From assembly GCA_036641735.1 (NCBI GenBank), contig JAVWEG010000082.1:1-7881 (forward strand): a DNA stretch of 7,881 bases. The letters are read 5' to 3'. Every line of letters starts with the position of its first letter. The stretch's first letter is position 1. The notes under the pieces were generated by a model, which was given only the letters and a program-made list of their open reading frames with translations, did no database searches and was not told the origin of the DNA. Of this stretch, positions 6,327-7,881 are shown piece by piece. Source of the DNA: JAGPHI01 sp036641735 (GTDB taxonomy: Bacteria > Bacillota > Clostridia > Oscillospirales > Ruminococcaceae). Both the position numbers and the translations under genes were made by a program.

Positions 6327-7847
6327 ATGGATTTGCAGCAAAGTTATATGAAAAACGCAGCTATTTTAACATCAACAGGTTTGTTTTTACGCGCTGTAGG
6401 TATGCTGTTTCGCATTTACGTTGCAGGGCGTATCGGTGCAGAAGGTATGGGGCTGTATCAGCTTATTTATTCCGTATATTCTATGGCGATTACTCTTGCC
6501 ACAGGAGGATTAACTATATGTACTACTTGCGTTGTCACTGATACTTTATCATCAGGGAAAGGCACAGCAAGGGCTATGCAGCGTATTTTGACGCTTGGAA
6601 TAGTTTTAGGTATCAGCTCTGGAATAATCTTATTTTTATCGTCAGATATTTTGTCAATATACATATTGGCAGACAAGCGAGCTGCATTATCTCTGCGCAT
6701 TTTAGCCCCAAGCTTACCGTTTATGGCATTGTCTGCTGCTTTGCGAGGATATTTTATTGCAAAACGATGTGTAAGCCCCAATGTTCGGGCTCAGATAGCG
6801 GAGCAAATGATACGCATTGCACTAGTAGCATCGATATTTTATTTTTATGCACCAACAAATACTCAAAATGCTTGTGCCGCTGTATTGCTGGGCAACACGG
6901 TGAGCGAGGCTTGCTCGTGGATATATATGAACTTTTGTTATAATAGAGATATTGCGCTTACGCACGAAAGCTCGCATTTATACACAAGTCCTCGTCTATT
7001 ACATATATTGTTGCCGATATCCGCTAATATGTATCTCACGTCTTTTTTGAGAGCTATAGAAAATGTAATTGTACCGGCTTGTCTCACCGAATATACTTTA
7101 CAGCGCGACATAGCTTTGGCAGAATACGGAGCATTAAAAGGTATGGCAATGCCTGTGATATTTTTTCCGTTTTCGCTTTTGATATCACTGTCTACATTGT
7201 TAATGCCGGAAATCACCGAGGCATTTGTGCGGCGAAAACCAAAAAAGCTGGAATATTTGGTGCGCAGAGTTTTAAAAATTACGTGTATATTATCAATATT
7301 AGCAGGGTGTTTGTTTACCTTATTTTCTCAAGAGATTGCTTTTGTATTGTATAAAGATAATGCTATAGGGTTTTATCTGCGAGTTTTAGGGCCAATTATG
7401 CCAATAATGTATCTTGAAAGCATAGTGGATGGGATACTAAAAGGAATGGACGAACAAATAGCCACTTTTAAATACAGCATTGTGGATTCTGTTTTGAGGA
7501 TAGTACTGATAATTTTGTTGCTGCCAAAGTTTGGTATGAAAGGTTTTTTATTTATTATGCTTGTCAGTAATTTGTTTACAGGTGTACTTAATATACAAAG
7601 GCTGCTAAAAGTTACACAAATTAAATTCGATTGGAAGCAATGGACAGTAAAACCGCTTGTGGCTTGCATTGCAGTAGGTGTAGCACTTAAATATGCAGCT
7701 AGACCGTTATTATTTATGTGCTTACCTCTAAGCGCTTGGATAATAATATCAGGTCTCGCCTCGTGCTGCATTTATTTTGTTGTATTATGGCTGCTCGGAG
7801 GGTTTGAAATTAAAGAATTACTGCAAACAAATCGAAAAAAGCTATAA
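6327..7847 (+). CDS. SpoVB-like polysaccharide/lipid-linked oligosaccharide flippase (MVF/MOP superfamily)
   Basis: A 506-residue multi-pass membrane protein, roughly 12-14 helices, of the mouse-virulence-factor branch of the MOP exporters (Polysacc_synt type). Family marks: the N-terminal block LRAVGMLFRIYVAGRIGAEG (21-40) followed by MGLYQLIYSVY, LRGYFIAKR (139-147), the central GMAMPVIFFPFSLLISLSTL (272-291) with MPEI after it, and LKGMDEQ (371-377) before IVDSVLR. This pattern and length are closest to stage V sporulation protein B and its paralogues (YtgP/MurJ-like), which move undecaprenyl-linked precursors across the membrane for cortex, wall or capsule synthesis. Which paralogue this is cannot be told from sequence alone, and no sporulation gene lies beside it in the window. 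It has its own promoter and a strong ribosome binding site. Only 34 bp follow its stop, without a convincing terminator. Confidence 0.9.
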   Translation: MDLQQSYMKNAAILTSTGLFLRAVGMLFRIYVAGRIGAEGMGLYQLIYSVYSMAITLATGGLTICTTCVVTDTLSSGKGTARAMQRILTLGIVLGISSGIILFLSSDILSIYILADKRAALSLRILAPSLPFMALSAALRGYFIAKRCVSPNVRAQIAEQMIRIALVASIFYFYAPTNTQNACAAVLLGNTVSEACSWIYMNFCYNRDIALTHESSHLYTSPRLLHILLPISANMYLTSFLRAIENVIVPACLTEYTLQRDIALAEYGALKGMAMPVIFFPFSLLISLSTLLMPEITEAFVRRKPKKLEYLVRRVLKITCILSILAGCLFTLFSQEIAFVLYKDNAIGFYLRVLGPIMPIMYLESIVDGILKGMDEQIATFKYSIVDSVLRIVLIILLLPKFGMKGFLFIMLVSNLFTGVLNIQRLLKVTQIKFDWKQWTVKPLVACIAVGVALKYAARPLLFMCLPLSAWIIISGLASCCIYFVVLWLLGGFEIKELLQTNRKKL

Positions 7848-7881
7848 AACCAACATAAAAATAAAGTTTATTTATACGTTC

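Noticed and set aside
7855..7875. A/T inverted repeat after the flippase gene as a terminator
   Set aside because: AAATAAA-G-TTTATTT has a one-base loop and no GC pairs, so it would not form a stable terminator hairpin. The true terminator is probably beyond the window.

Overview
The window looks like chromosomal DNA from a low-GC, Gram-positive anaerobe of the Clostridia type. The grounds are the AT-rich composition, Shine-Dalgarno sites before every complete gene, consensus sigma-A promoters, and family content: a SWIM/SNF2 helicase of the Firmicute type, a CmpB-family membrane protein, and a SpoVB-like flippase. The genus cannot be read from the sequence. There are six complete protein genes and one gene cut by the left edge. 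I see no tRNA, rRNA, CRISPR array, transposase, phage gene or integration scar.

Layout, left to right. (1) The 3' end of a GH13 alpha-amylase-family gene (+, to 407). (2) A 1071-residue SWIM zinc-finger SNF2 helicase (+, 463-3678), ending at a perfect hairpin terminator (3688-3728). (3) Facing it, an Mrp/NBP35 (ApbC) iron-sulfur carrier ATPase (-, 3761-4597). (4) A 142-bp divergent region with two well-formed back-to-back sigma-A promoters. (5) A two-gene operon in which a CmpB/PF06541-type membrane protein (+, 4740-5303) overlaps an HD-domain phosphohydrolase (+, 5300-5830) by an ATGA junction. (6) A second perfect, symmetrical terminator (5842-5883). (7) Facing it, a small DUF1622 membrane protein (-, 5882-6205, start corrected to the Met with the ribosome binding site). 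(8) A second divergent region in which two promoters overlap. (9) A SpoVB/MVF-type polysaccharide flippase (+, 6327-7847).

From the helicase to the right edge, transcription units alternate in direction. Each convergent junction carries one A-tract/T-tract hairpin able to stop both strands, and each divergent junction carries paired promoters. The genes have no obvious shared pathway: starch or maltodextrin breakdown, nucleic-acid remodelling, Fe-S cluster delivery, an unknown membrane-HD pair, an unknown small membrane protein and envelope lipid-linked precursor export. I regard this mainly as an ordinary housekeeping stretch. The least understood parts are the translationally coupled membrane/HD pair and the DUF1622 protein. 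I did not find convincing evidence for a new multi-gene system.
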